Assembly (NCBI GenBank): GCA_051453625.1
Contig: JBOZIK010000001.1
Location: 225,440,146 to 225,504,145, forward strand
Length of the DNA stretch: 64,000 nt
Source of the DNA: Welwitschia mirabilis
Taxonomy: Eukaryota > Gnetophyta > Gnetopsida > Welwitschiales
Reading direction: 5' to 3'
The notes under the pieces are model-generated. The model was not told where the DNA came from. It ran no database searches and saw only the letters and a list, made by a program, of their open reading frames with translations. A program made the translations under genes and the position numbers. Shown here piece after piece: positions 10,840-23,273 of the stretch. Each line of letters begins with the position of its first letter. Position 1 is the first letter of the stretch.

Positions 10840-13800
10840 TTAGCTAAATGAAAACCTCAATTTTAAAAATTAGGAGATCACATTATAAGCCTTCAAAAAA
10901 ATAATTATGTACTTAACATAATAATTTAACTTAGGAAGAAAAAAAGCTAAGTAATTAAAAATAAAGCATAAATAAATATCCTAGGTCAAATTGGATATAT
11001 AGTAAAAGCATATGAGCATCAAACTAATAATATTTTGAATATAATCTTATGAAAAATATTACACATTATCTTATCAAATAATTAATTTACATGATAAATA
11101 ATTATTCATTTAGTAATAGATCCAAGTAACATTTATGTGATCACAACACATGACATATAATGAATTTAAGAATTACATCATAAAAGTTTAGTTCCATTAG
11201 ATTTATAAAAATATATATATTAAATAAGAAATAAATAGTCTTTCATAAACATTTCTATTACTCCAAAGGTCATTTACAACTAAATTTAATAATAAAGAGA
11301 TTTGAAGTAGTCAAAAATTAACTTTAGTCACTATTATGTAGAAATAACATTTCTTAAAAAGTTCCCTACTTAAAATAATTTAAAATGGATATGTATGAGT
11401 ATTTAAAGATTTCATTTCATTATATGATAGTTATACATCAACTTAGAATCAAAACATAGCACTTTTGAAACATGATTCTTATAACTAACATAGGAAACCA
11501 TTTGACCTTAATAATATTTTCATTAAATTTCAATGTATCTGACTTAAAAAGATAACTCTTAATTATTCTTAAAATGAGTTTTAAAAGTGATACAACATAT
11601 AAATCACACTATAAATCAAAAAGTAGTTGAGCAAAAATCAACTTGTAAATTTTTATTCTATAAAAGCAGACCCTAGTCCATTTCATAGTTGTTTGTCCAA
11701 AAAAAGGAGAGTAAAGAGAAAAGATAGAGAAAAGTGAAAATAAAACAAGCTTAAGAAAGTCGATTTAGAACTTTACAAAACATTTAAATTAATAAAAATG
11801 AGTCTTAAAATAAGTCTTTACAACTAAAAATATAAATCAAATAAGATTAATTAAATCTGTTAGAAAATAGACCATTTAAAAAGGTCTACAAAAATTATGA
11901 TTAATCATACTCTAATTAAGAATATTAAGAAAACTAAATAACTTAAGGAAAAACATATTTCATATTGTAAAATTAATTCATAAATAATACAAAATCATAT
12001 ATTAAATTCATAAAAATGTAGCAATAATGATAAAAAAATATACTATGCAAAAAGAGAAAATGTAAGATTTCATAAATTTTGAAAAAAATTCTAAACATTA
12101 TAATTAAACTATAAATAGACATAAATGGGATTTTATAAGCAAATTAGGGTTTTAACTATTTGTAAATGTAAATCAAGAGAGGAATCAACCGATAAAAGTT
12201 TAGAGCAATTAGAGTTACAAGAAATGAGTTATGATTGAAGAAACACTGAAATTCATTAGTTTTACTTTAAATGAGAAAGAGGAAAGGAGAGAGTAAAAAG
12301 TAATGTAAAAAAAATAAATGTTTAAAATTTATATTTAAGTACATTATAAATTCACATGTTAAGTTTATACTACTAGAAAGGAGAAAACAAGAATTCATTA
12401 TTTAGTACTTTAGAAGAAAAGATGAAATAATGAGAGAATGTTATTAAAAGAAATGAGAAAATGGAGGAAAGAAGAGAAAAAAGAGATAGAACATAAATTT
12501 TCTTTGACATAGAGTCACCAACCATGTAATGTTAGAAAATTCTGTAATAGGTACTAAATATATAACAATCATATCATCACTAAATGTGAAACATTCTATA
12601 AGAAGTCTAATTGAATTGAAAGGAATGCATGACAAAAATGAATAATCACATAATAATAAGATAAAGACATAAGAAAAAATAACACTTGTTTATTTTAGAC
12701 ATATCCCTTTTCATTATTCTTCAACCCAAATTCTTACAAGATCTAATGCCTTCTACACCTCCTATAACACTTAATCATATGCACTTCACCACCCTACAAT
12801 ACCCTTTAAATGGATAAGAATGGATAAAAATGGAGATGTAAAATGGATTGTGAGAGAATGAGAATGAATATATGTTATTGTAATACATCAGAATGAAGCA
12901 TAGAAAAGGATTTCAAAGCTAATATAGAGAGAGAAAATCACTTTTAAAGAGACAAAATAGATATAGAAATGTAACTAAAAACTCCTTAGAAAGTAAAATT
13001 AAGTGTAAAAATGATATATAATGAATTTAATGGTATTTACTTAGCATTTATGTATGGTTTGGAATTAAGAGGGGTTTATATAGATGCACTTCATTTGATT
13101 TTAGATGAGTTGGTTGCTAAAACTTCTAATTTTTAACATATAGTTCATGTTAACAAATGACAAATAGTTTCATGATACTATAATGTTAAAATACACTAGG
13201 AAATGGTGTTTCATCATCATAGAAATTACCAGAGTAACTACCAAAAATTCTAAAATGTCATCTAGTTTTAGTACAATTATTATAATTGATATTTCATAAA
13301 AACATCAAATTTAATATAGAGATAACTAAGTTATAGATCTTAAAATGAAATTTTCGATGTGCTAATTTCTTAATAGGTTTAATAAGCTTTATTGTCATGA
13401 ATCTAATGATGAAATGAGTTAGAACTATTACATCAATAAGGGAATAAAATATAATGATGAAAAAATAACTATGAGACATCTTTAAGGCTAATAGCTCAAG
13501 TGTACCTTCATGCTTTAGATATCCACCTCAGATCTTAACCTCCTAATCATGATCATTATAAATCACCTTAAAATGAATTAAAATACATTATTTTTTAGCC
13601 CTTGAATTTCTAAGACTCTTTTCTCTTAGAAAGTATAAAATATCTCTAAGTTCAATATCAGTTTCTAAAACAATAAAAAATTATAACTTTTAATACCTTA
13701 TTTTATCAAAATTTTAAGCTTTACTACATACCCCATCTAGTTTCTTTGTACATTTCATAAAAGTAATGATATTCAAAGGAATGAATTTTGTTACTAATAT

Positions 13801-15480
13801 ATAAATTTTTATACAAGATGTGGTATCAGATGTATTATTAGAATACCTAATGATATTCATCATTCCACTTGATGATAAGTTATTGCATCATTTACCTTGC
13901 TAGATAAACTAGTAATATAGCTATCCATAGCTTCATGCTAGTAGTTATATTTTAGTAGGTTTGTCTTATAAATGGAAAAAATTTAAAGAAGTAATATGGA
14001 TAATCATGACAACATCATAATATGTATCATAGGAGATAATAAGCATAATGTAGAAACATTAGCTATCTGAAACTTTTTTATTCATTATTCTAAAAAGATA
14101 AAATAGAATGTTATTAATTTTATTAATTTAAAAATTATGAATAAAAACATGAATAATGAAGATAAAATATAAAACACATATAAAAGTTCATGTCATAACA
14201 CACTAGTACAATAGATATTAAATCACATAGACTCCACACATGAAAAAAATACTCTAACATATATAAAGATGATCAAGCATCATATGCATACAAAATATTG
14301 ATAAAGATGGAAGTGAAGTAAAATGATTTCACTATAATACAAACATAAATGAGATAAGAAATAGGAAGTAAGGAGGGGAATAAGATCCATTGATGTCTTC
14401 ATTATGGTATTTACACTTTAAAATGGTGGTAGTATAATAAAAACTACACTGAGCTACTTCTCGATCTCACTTTGATCTGCATCTAGAAGACAAGAGCTAA
14501 GTTATAAAATAAAAATTAGAATCAAGCTATGAATAGAGTGAAACTACCTCTACATCTCATGCTTAATACTATTCAAGTGCTTACCACTTCTAGCCTAAAG
14601 AGATCCATGCTACTTAGGCTTAGGTCTAGGTAACTACTACTCATTTTCATAAAATTTCTTTACCTTTTGAAGCTATCTAAAATTATTATTAAAATAAAAA
14701 GGATAAAAAAACAGGACTAATTCATGAATCTTAAGATACTGATGGGTAATAACCTTATAAATCATAAAGGATTATGGTATGCCCTATAGTGATAAGACAA
14801 ATAAGTATTAAAAATATGATTAAATACAAGGTAGAAAACATAAGGAACATGATCTTATCAAAACAAATAAAGGATTCACAATACATAAAAAAGGAATGTG
14901 AATGTATGTGTAATACCTAGGATGTTGGATAAATGTAATAGATTATAAGTACATAAAATGGCCTAATATGATTAATAGGAAAACTATTAGTGTAAAGTCT
15001 AAAATTAAGGTTAAATACATCTAGAATAAATAATACCCTTTCTAAAGTATTATGTGGATCCATTAATTTCTAGTTACTAGTGAATAGTTTGCGTTTAAAT
15101 CCATTTATCCTTTGAACTTAACCAATTTTTAGATCTCAAAAGTTAACTACTTTAAAATGAAATACATGAATAAAATTAAAGAATCCTTTCCATTAAGATT
15201 TTTTTTTTTTTTACAAAATAGATGAAAACGTTAATTAAAATGTAAATTTTTATTTCCTATTTAATTTTTTTAAATAATGATTTAAGCATAATAATATTTT
15301 ATTTGCTTTTAGGAAGAACATTGTTATTAAAATTATTTAATCTTATTTAAATTTATCTATTCAATTGATTCCTTTTATTTTATACAAATTTTCAAGATCA
15401 ATATTAAGTCTACAAATAGCATTAAAATATTAATGTCCTATTTTAATAGTTCGAAAGCATTGTTTACCCAAAAAAAAAAA
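10840..15480. other. AT-rich region with one possible LTR end
   Basis: About 4.6 kb without a convincing gene. A 10-base match to the Met-tRNA primer site (tggtatcaga) lies at 13821-13830 on the plus strand, and a TATA-like tttatatag lies near 13077, so a decayed LTR could end near 13818. There is no second copy to test this. Part of the region next to 15490 should be the 3' end of the outer gypsy element X, whose integrase ends there in minus orientation. A T-run lies at about 15201-15213 and an A-run at about 15470-15490. Confidence 0.4.
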
Positions 15481-15491
15481 AAGAAAAAAAC

Positions 15492-16185
15492 ATTATAGGG
15501 AGTCATGTCAATGGATGTTTTGTAAGTTGTATGATAACTCCATAATACATTAGATAATTTTAAAAACTAATATTTTCTATTTCTCCTAACTGTTTTCTAA
15601 ATAATTTGAATAATCTTATTGTTTGTTACTTCTACTCAAGTATTAGTTTGAAGATGGTAAGTGGTAGATGTGTTATAAGTGATTTCACATTTTAGCATAA
15701 CTTTTCTAAATATTTTATTACAAAAATGGATTTATTCATCATTAATGATTGCTTTTGGATGATTAAAATGGGATATAACTTGATATTTTAATAATTTAAT
15801 AATAGTAATAGCATCACAATATTTATAAGCTTTGGCTTCTATCCATCTACTAACATAGTCCACACGAATAAGAATATAAGGATTACTAAAGAAGGGTGAG
15901 AAGAGTCCAATGAAATAGATACTCCAAACATCTAAAAGTTTATAAATAATTACAGGTTTAAGAGGCATTCAATATCTTTTATAAATTATAACCACCACTA
16001 GCATTTATCACAAGATTTATGAAATCTATTAGCATTCTTAAAAAGGATATAAATAAATAAGTCAATATTTAAAATATTAGATATAGTTTTCATTTTACTA
16101 ACATGACTACTACAAACATCATTATGAGAAACATCTAAGATACTAACCATTTCATTCTCAATTACACAAATGTAAAAGGCTTAAT
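15492..16185 (-). pseudogene. Gypsy integrase of element X
   Basis: In order on the minus strand: the zinc-binding region (ILDVSHNDVCSSH near 16110, KSCDKC near 16010); the core start VWSIYFIGLFSPFF and ILIRVDYVSRWIEAKA (15820-15930), where the first catalytic Asp of the usual IDFMG is now Tyr; AIINDE near 15735, keeping the second Asp; QTN-VEVTNK near 15650, keeping the catalytic Glu; and SYHTTYKTSIDMTPYN near 15500, matching AYRTAYKTPIGMSPYR. Stops and one frame change break it. The C-terminal GPF domain is not seen beyond 15490. The lineage is Athila/Tat-like. Confidence 0.92.
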
Positions 16186-16379
16186 TAGCAAAATATTTAA
16201 AAAGTAGTGATAGTTCCCATAAGAATTTATGTTGTTGAGATAGATTTTTTCTTACTTGTAATAATACAGGTTTTTAGAAAGTTCACTACAGGATTTGAAA
16301 TTTGTAATATCAACATACTAAGGTGAAATATTAGTAACAAATAAATTTTGATTTAAAAAACTTTTAGTAATCTTGGTTG

Positions 16380-17640
16380 AATTAATAGTTAGGTAAATGA
16401 TCAATGATAGAAGTTTTCTTTCCTACTCTATTCCTAAGGGTGATATTAGATTTTAATATAAGTAAATTCCAATGCATAATAGATGCTTAATTAAGGGCTT
16501 ATTTAGAATGTATGTTAAAGTTACATGATTAGTAAAGATAATCATTAGATAACCAATAAAATGAAAGAAAAATTTTTCAAGAGGAGAGATAACAAATAAC
16601 ATCCTCTTTTTAGTAGTTAAATAGTTAAGTTATGCATTATGTAAATTTTTTAATCATAGAAAATAACATAAGATTTATAATAAATAGTTTGATCCAAGAT
16701 TGCACATACTATGAAATCACTTACATTGATCATTATCTAAAAAGAAAAATACCAATTTGGATCTTGAATAATAGGAGAGGTTGATAAAAATTATTTAAGT
16801 TTCTAAATTATAGTTTCATAGTTAGATGTCTAAGATAAATATGCATCTTTAAGAAGTAATTTAATGAAACATTTACCAAGAGAACTAAAAGATGAGATGA
16901 AATAATAGTAAAAACTAGCATGTTCAAGGAAAGATCTTATATCTTTTACAGAAGAAAGGGTAAGTAGAGAATGAATGATACTAATCTTTACAAGATTCAT
17001 TTTTATTCCTTTTTTGGAAATAATATGATCTAGAATAATGCCTCTAGTAATCATAACATAACTTTTATTCAAATAAAGATTAAGATTATGATTAATACAA
17101 TGAATCAAGATTAATGTTAAATGATACATTATTTTATTAAAAAATCATCATACATGGAAAAATCATTCATAAATATTTCTAAAAATTCATTTTAGAATTT
17201 AGAAAAAATATCCATCACATATTTTGAAAAGTTTTAGGCACATTAAATAAACCAATAGACAGGGGATGAGAGGCAAAAGTTTCAATGGAAAACTAAAAAT
17301 AGTTTTCCCTTTATCTTTTAGAGTTATAGGATTTGATTATAACCACTATATTCATCTAGAAAATAAAAGTGATGATGCCCATAAAGTTCATCAAGAATAT
17401 CATCAATGAAAAGAACTAGAGAGTGATATTTTTTAGTATAATTATTGAGATCATGAATTTACATAGATTTTTCATTTATCATTCTTCTTTAAAATAAGTT
17501 AAAAAGTTCTCACCCATTTATAATCTTCATTGGGGTAAATAACATTAGCTTCTCAAAGTATTATAATTTCTTCTTTAATAATATCCCTAAGCTTTGGATT
17601 TAATCTATGCTAACATTTATGCATAGGTTTTATGTTAGAT
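16380..17640 (-). pseudogene. Gypsy RT and RNase H of element X
   Basis: RT copies element RNA into DNA and RNase H removes the template. The minus-strand reading shows HRLNPKLRDIIKEEI and ANVIYPNEDYKWV near 17560, then HFYFLDEYSGYNQI near 17370, ETFASHPLSIGLFNVPKTFQ near 17260, FMNDFSMYDDF near 17150 and the thumb GIILDHIISKKGIKMN with SVKDIRSFLEHASFYYYFI at 16870-17050. The polymerase motif F-M-D-D reads F-M-N-D, losing one catalytic Asp. The RNase H tail near 16400-16480 reads HWNLLIL...IIDHL, matching RWVLLLQEF...VADHLSR. Confidence 0.93.
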
Positions 17641-18019
17641 ACTCCATAGACATGATATGGATAAATGACAAAATAAATTTTAACTAGATCATAATAAGAC
17701 TAAGAAAATTCTTAATAGTTCTTGATTAATAAGTTGGAGATTTCTTGCTCTTAAAAGGAGTAAGATGTATACTAATGATAAAACGATTAGTTTGATTACT
17801 ATATAAGAAGATGTACTTTAAATAATCAATTAGTATTTTTAAATTATTATTAATAATACTAACAATAGAAAAGATATTATGAAAAGAACTAGTAGTTTTT
17901 ATTTCATCAAAAGAATAATTAAAATATTTAGAATAAATACTTTTAATTGGTGTACCAATTTCATTTGAATCTAAGTAAGGTTTAAGAAGTAATTCATATT
18001 GTGTATCCAAATAAATCAT
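17641..18019 (-). pseudogene. Protease-RT linker of element X
   Basis: A minus-strand open frame from 18019 to 17726 gives 97 residues, including YELLLKPYLDSNEIGTPI, LKILIDYLKYIFLYS and TNRFIISIHLTPF. The last two match the LPPHLKYAFLG...LPVIIS..L linker that precedes RT in Athila/Tat elements. It starts 24 bases from the end of Y's LTR, which shows where X was cut. Confidence 0.8.
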
Positions 18020-18042
18020 ATTATTTAAAATTAAAAAAATTT

Positions 18043-19225
18043 ATCTATTGTGAAATTTAGCTATTCTTATATCACTATGAGTATTTTAAATTTATAGAGA
18101 CATGAATCTTATAAATCCAAATCCAACTTTTTCCAAAATATAAATAGGAGTTTTTCTTATAGTATAGTCCTAATGTTATTCTTATGAAGGGATAAATTTA
18201 GTACAAAAGCAGTAAAGCAAGAATAATATCAATTTCTAAAAATGTCATAAAAATATTCACTAAATGTAAAGAACAAGTTAGTGATCAATAAGTAGAACTA
18301 AGAATGAATTATAACTCTAAGAATCTAGCATAATTATTACAACATTAGCATGAGTCTATATCATAATATATTTTTTTTATAGTTAAATCAATGAAAACAT
18401 GTTAAGCCATCATTATAGCTCAAGCATGCTAATAAAATTTCTTTTACCACATAAGTGTTGGTAAAGTCTCTAAGACATCTTATCTTTTATAGATTATCAA
18501 ATTATAATTAAACTATGAATATAAATAATCACTAAGAAATCATATAAAATATCAACATGCTATAACTTAAATAAAGCATTACAAGTATGAAAAAGTATTC
18601 ACAACTTGAAATTAAGAAATTAAATTGAAGAAACATTAACACTTTATTAAAATGATAGATAAAATTATACATAATTGTAAAAGACTCAAGGTAAAGCTTA
18701 AATCTCATGCTAAAATTAGGATCTAGCTAATTCCTAAAGTAAATTCTTAGAATAAAGACATAGCCAAATCTCATCTAATTTGCAAAACACTGCTAAAATA
18801 TCTTCCTCTTTGAAATAAGGTTTAAGTGCCATTTTATAGCCCAAAAGCTATGCCTACAATTAGGATTTCAGAATTTGGAAATTTTGGATGATGTCAAGTC
18901 AGTAGACCACTTGCCTTCATGGATTTGTTAACTACCATAGGACCTAGAATGTATGACTAGACTAATAAATTTTAATATTACTAGCATTACCATTGAATCC
19001 TACTAACACTTCTGACTTTTTATAAAGTTAGCTCTTGATCTTTTGAGCCATGCTCTAGTATTAGTCAAAGACTTAAAAAAATCATTGATAAAGGTATAAT
19101 GTCAGTTTTTCATGACTATAATAACAAAAATCATGATAAAATGACAGAACCCATAAAAATAAGAACTTAATCATGATAAATTATCTTTAATACTTAAAAT
19201 AAATAATAATCTTTATATATTATCA
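18043..19225 (-). repeat. 3' LTR of element Y
   Basis: It aligns over its whole length with 60311-61467. Read on the minus strand it starts TGATAATATATAAAGATTAT at 19225, against TGATAACATGTAAAAATTAT in the 5' copy. A TATA box (TATAAAA) lies at 18832-18838, and the end lies near 18043 beside tagctaaatttcaca. The two copies differ by many substitutions and small indels, so the insertion is old. Confidence 0.88.
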
Positions 19226-19873
19226 CACTTTGCAACCAACCTTTTACTAGTCTTTTAGTGAAATTATGTGAAGATTGCATAACATCAAAAAATAACAAGT
19301 AAAAAATAGTCAAGTGTTGAGAAAAATTGATGAAAAAGTTGTAAAGAAAAAGATCAATTTTAATGATAATTTAACTTAATTTAAATTAATTAAACATTGA
19401 CGGTAGATATTCTAAGTGAAATTCCCACTTCCCCCAACCAGATCTGACTTTCTTCTTGAAGTTAATATTATGAAAGTTGAAATTCATATGAGAATAATGT
19501 TGTGCAAAAACTAATATGCACATGGTTAGATAATAAAATCATCTTATTAAATGTAATAAACTGTTACATCAAATAGAAGTGTATATAAGATAGATATGAA
19601 ATAAAACTATAAAGAAATGCAAGGGACATCTAAAAATACATGAAAAAAAGGCACAAAAAAGAAGTGAGGAAAAAACTTTTATTAATGGATATTTTACAAG
19701 AAATGACTCCTTCAAGATTTTTTATCTATATATTCTTGATTTTTAAAGACCTCCTTTTACTTCTTAAAAGATTTATTTACCTTATTCAAATGATTTCCTA
19801 CCTAAATCTTTTGAGTCTTATGCACTTATTGCAAAAGTATCTTACTTAAGGTCGAAGAAGAATAATGAGAGGA
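19226..19873 (-). other. Y 3' untranslated region with polypurine tract
   Basis: On the minus strand GGTTGGGGGAAGTGGG (19424-19439) is a polypurine tract of the kind Athila/Tat elements carry after the coding region. It lies about 200 bases upstream of the LTR start rather than touching it, as is common in this lineage. No coding is visible. V begins at 19874. Confidence 0.65.
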
Positions 19874-21540
19874 TGTTGTAAGTTAAATTGGTAATATTTA
19901 ACATCATATTTAGAGTATGTTCTAGATCTATCTAAATAGGCTTTTGATCAATTGAGAATAAAAGTTAACTAGCCATTATGATGAATAAGAAAAAATAGTT
20001 TTCCCATATTTCTAATCATTTATGAATGTTAAAACATATTCCCTTCAAGATAGAATTCTAAAATCCATATGAAGAGACAAAAATGGAATGTGATACCATT
20101 GAAGTATTTCAACTATCTTCGTGATGCTAGATAGGGATTAATGTAATTAAATTAGATGCTCTTAGAGTTATTTCTAATGCTTTAGAACTTGAGAAGTCAA
20201 TATTGGACTAAGAGATGATGACTAGAGATGATTTGAATGATAACAATGCATCATCAATAGTATGACCACTATAGCAGTTACTATAGATGTCGTTCACCTA
20301 GTCGTCTAGACGATAACTAAGACAAAACTCATATTTTTGCTACTAGTCATTCACTTTGTCATCTAGATGACACTTAAGAGGATGATAATAATTTACAAAT
20401 ACAAATCACATTTTTAAGATATTCCTAAAAGATGTTATAATATACTATCAAATTTAAATACTTTACAAGATATAGGGATGAGCTAGTTAACCTAAAAGCT
20501 ATAATCAAGTTTAGGAGAATGCCCAATCTTAATTAATGTACTTGTACAAGATGAATAAATACTAATTCCAATAGGACAAAGCTTAACATGTCAATAGGGA
20601 AGCCAGTTATAACTAAAGTAAGAAGAGAAAACTTGAGAAATATGTCATCCTTTTGGTCATTTAAACGACACCTTAAGATGACTAGTAGAAATAGAAGAAA
20701 TAGAACTCATAACTTTATAACTAATATTTATCCATCTTGTCATTTAGATAACACCTAAGTAGAGGACACGCATTGGTTACCTCATGAAGGCATGTGGAGG
20801 ACTAGTAACCATTAGAAAACAAGATCACCTATCATTTACCTAGTTGTCTAGATAACACATAGGTAGACGACACCTCTCATGAATGTTAAATGAACTCCAT
20901 CTATTATAAAATTAAATGTATAATTGCTCCTAATATATTATAACTAATCCAAATCATGAATTCAAATTCATAAGTACTCCACTTAGATCCCTCATTTTTT
21001 ATATTGGTTGTATCAATTGTTTTTGCAATGATTTAGAGTCTGATTAAGTAAGGGATCCATCCTAGTTACAGAGAAGGATATGTCTTGGTATTGGATTATG
21101 CCTCCTTCCTCAAGGTTGTGTCTCCTTTGTTGAGAAAATTTTATATTATAAGATGATGTGAAAATTTTAACTAATGAAATATTAATTAAAGTATTCTTTC
21201 AAATTTTTCTTTTATGTTCTTCAAAGGTTATGTTAAAATAAAGTTAATTACATAAGATTAATTGTAATTTATGATATAGTATATGAGGACCAACTTGGAT
21301 GATAAGAAGTTGGTGAATCTAGTTAGTATTTGTATTTAGGCTTGCATGTCATCTTTACATTTTGTATTCATTCATTACATCATTGAATTTTCATTAATTT
21401 ATCATTTTAAAGCTAGAACAAAAATTATTTTAGTTCTTGTGTTTTTTTAATTAAACAACCTCCTAAATGTACTTTTGAATTCCTCTCTAGAGTATGACAT
21501 TGGATATGACTCCATATACTAGTGTCTTTTATGTATGTTA
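19874..21540. repeat. Left LTR of element V
   Basis: It matches 41009-42660 throughout. Landmarks are tttaacatcat near the start, gacaaaaatggaatgtgat near 20080, the palindrome cluster at 20302-20856, ggatccatcctagt near 21050, cataagattaatt near 21255 and aattcctctctagagtat near 21480. Similarity runs about 40 bases beyond the TATAACA that would make a good LTR end in the right copy, so the exact right border is uncertain. Confidence 0.85.
20302..20856. repeat. Five dispersed palindromes within V's LTR
   Basis: Five related 12-14 base palindromes occur: TCGTCTAGACGA (20302-20313, perfect), GTCATCTAGATGAC (20358-20371, perfect), GTCATTTAAACGAC (20656-20669), GTCATTTAGATAAC (20739-20752) and GTTGTCTAGATAAC (20843-20856). 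Each is followed by or close to acacc/actaa. The right LTR has the same five positions (for example ATCATCTAGATGAT at 41439-41452). The imperfect ones differ mainly by C-to-T or G-to-A, so the ancestor was probably GTCGTCTAGACGAC. The function is unknown; repeated dyads in an LTR suggest protein binding. Confidence 0.75.
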
Positions 21541-22427
21541 GATACTAATTGATGCTTATATGATGAAATAAGTGTATAAAATATCATAAAATAATAGTAA
21601 ATAATATAAAATAATAATAGAAAAATCTAGAAACTATACTGTTGTTAACCTAAAATAATCTCATACTATGAAATAAAAATAATCAAAGGCTTACTAAAGA
21701 ACTAGTTGAGATTCAACCATTTAGTTTAAAATGAATCATCATGATAGTCTTATGATGAAGTTACTTAAAATAGTTAGGTTGGTTTATTAATGCTAAGTTA
21801 CTATGTACATGTATTATACCAGTGGGAAACTAAGAAAGTAATAAAACATGATAGAAATTAAATGAGTTGCTAGACAATACTTATTTTTAAGTACTATTAA
21901 TTATTCTAATTTATTTTTAGTTATGCAAATAGGAGCAAGTAGAAATGATATTAATTTTTTAAGTAATAAAACATGCACATAATGATACTCAAATATGCTT
22001 TTCAGCTTTATATTAAAATACCAATTATTACATAAAGATGTGCTAAGTCTTATGTTATCCTTTTTAGGTAATACTTTGAAGTATGAAAAATGCTACTGCA
22101 TCCTTTTTAGGATGGTTAAAGCTCCATTTCTTACCCTTCTTTCTTATTATATTCCTAGAACATTTTCCCAAAAATATCCTTACATTTGGTGATGATTGTA
22201 TTCTTATACCATTGTTTTTTTTTCTGTTTTCATTTTTTACTCCTTAGGAATAGGTATATGGTTGGAGTTGTAACTACTTTTTCACCACTTTAACATTCTT
22301 TCTCATCTTCATGCCATATGAAATCCTGTATATGAAATGCAATAATAAAATATACATACTAACCTACTAACTAAGAAACATATTAATGAATAAGTATACT
22401 GATAAAGAAAAACATGTATTGTTATTT
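21541..22427 (-). repeat. 3' LTR of element W (partial, at gap)
   Basis: From about 21640 to 22427 it aligns with 36358-37124, for example aggcttactaaa-aactagttgagat, gatgaagttactt, and tatactgat-aagaaaaacat just before the gap. The outer border is near 21541, where V's LTR ends. The other border is inside the N run. Confidence 0.75.
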
Positions 22428-23273
22428 NNNNNNNNNNNNNNNNNNNNNNNNNNNNNNNNNNNNNNNNNNNNNNNNNNNNNNNNNNNNNNNNNNNNNNNNN
22501 NNNNNNNNNNNNNNNNNNNNNNNNNNNNNNNNNNNNNNNNNNNNNNNNNNNNNNNNNNNNNNNNNNNNNNNNNNNNNNNNNNNNNNNNNNNNNNNNNNNN
22601 NNNNNNNNNNNNNNNNNNNNNNNNNNNNNNNNNNNNNNNNNNNNNNNNNNNNNNNNNNNNNNNNNNNNNNNNNNNNNNNNNNNNNNNNNNNNNNNNNNNN
22701 NNNNNNNNNNNNNNNNNNNNNNNNNNNNNNNNNNNNNNNNNNNNNNNNNNNNNNNNNNNNNNNNNNNNNNNNNNNNNNNNNNNNNNNNNNNNNNNNNNNN
22801 NNNNNNNNNNNNNNNNNNNNNNNNNNNNNNNNNNNNNNNNNNNNNNNNNNNNNNNNNNNNNNNNNNNNNNNNNNNNNNNNNNNNNNNNNNNNNNNNNNNN
22901 NNNNNNNNNNNNNNNNNNNNNNNNNNNNNNNNNNNNNNNNNNNNNNNNNNNNNNNNNNNNNNNNNNNNNNNNNNNNNNNNNNNNNNNNNNNNNNNNNNNN
23001 NNNNNNNNNNNNNNNNNNNNNNNNNNNNNNNNNNNNNNNNNNNNNNNNNNNNNNNNNNNNNNNNNNNNNNNNNNNNNNNNNNNNNNNNNNNNNNNNNNNN
23101 NNNNNNNNNNNNNNNNNNNNNNNNNNNNNNNNNNNNNNNNNNNNNNNNNNNNNNNNNNNNNNNNNNNNNNNNNNNNNNNNNNNNNNNNNNNNNNNNNNNN
23201 NNNNNNNNNNNNNNNNNNNNNNNNNNNNNNNNNNNNNNNNNNNNNNNNNNNNNNNNNNNNNNNNNNNNNNNNN
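22428..23273. other. Assembly gap, 846 N
   Basis: This is unsequenced. It interrupts the 3' LTR of W and hides the LTR start and the polypurine tract. Apparent open frames across it are meaningless. Confidence 0.99.

Larger units (their letters stand above)
15490..18042 (-). mobile_element. Outer gypsy element X, pol 3' segment
   Basis: In minus orientation this segment runs protease-RT linker, RT, RNase H, integrase, the Ty3/gypsy order. It begins abruptly at the 3' LTR of element Y. The preceding gag and protease of the same type, same strand and complementary extent lie at 61.5-63.8 kb, directly outside Y's 5' LTR. The simplest reading is one Athila/Tat-like element split by Y. X's own LTRs are not identified: the 5' one would be beyond the right end of the window, and the 3' one somewhere below 15.49 kb. 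Confidence 0.8.

Noticed and set aside
21500-21545. A primer site after V's left LTR (tggatatgactcc)
   Set aside because: It only partly resembles the Met-tRNA site, and the same sequence follows the right LTR, where no primer site should be.
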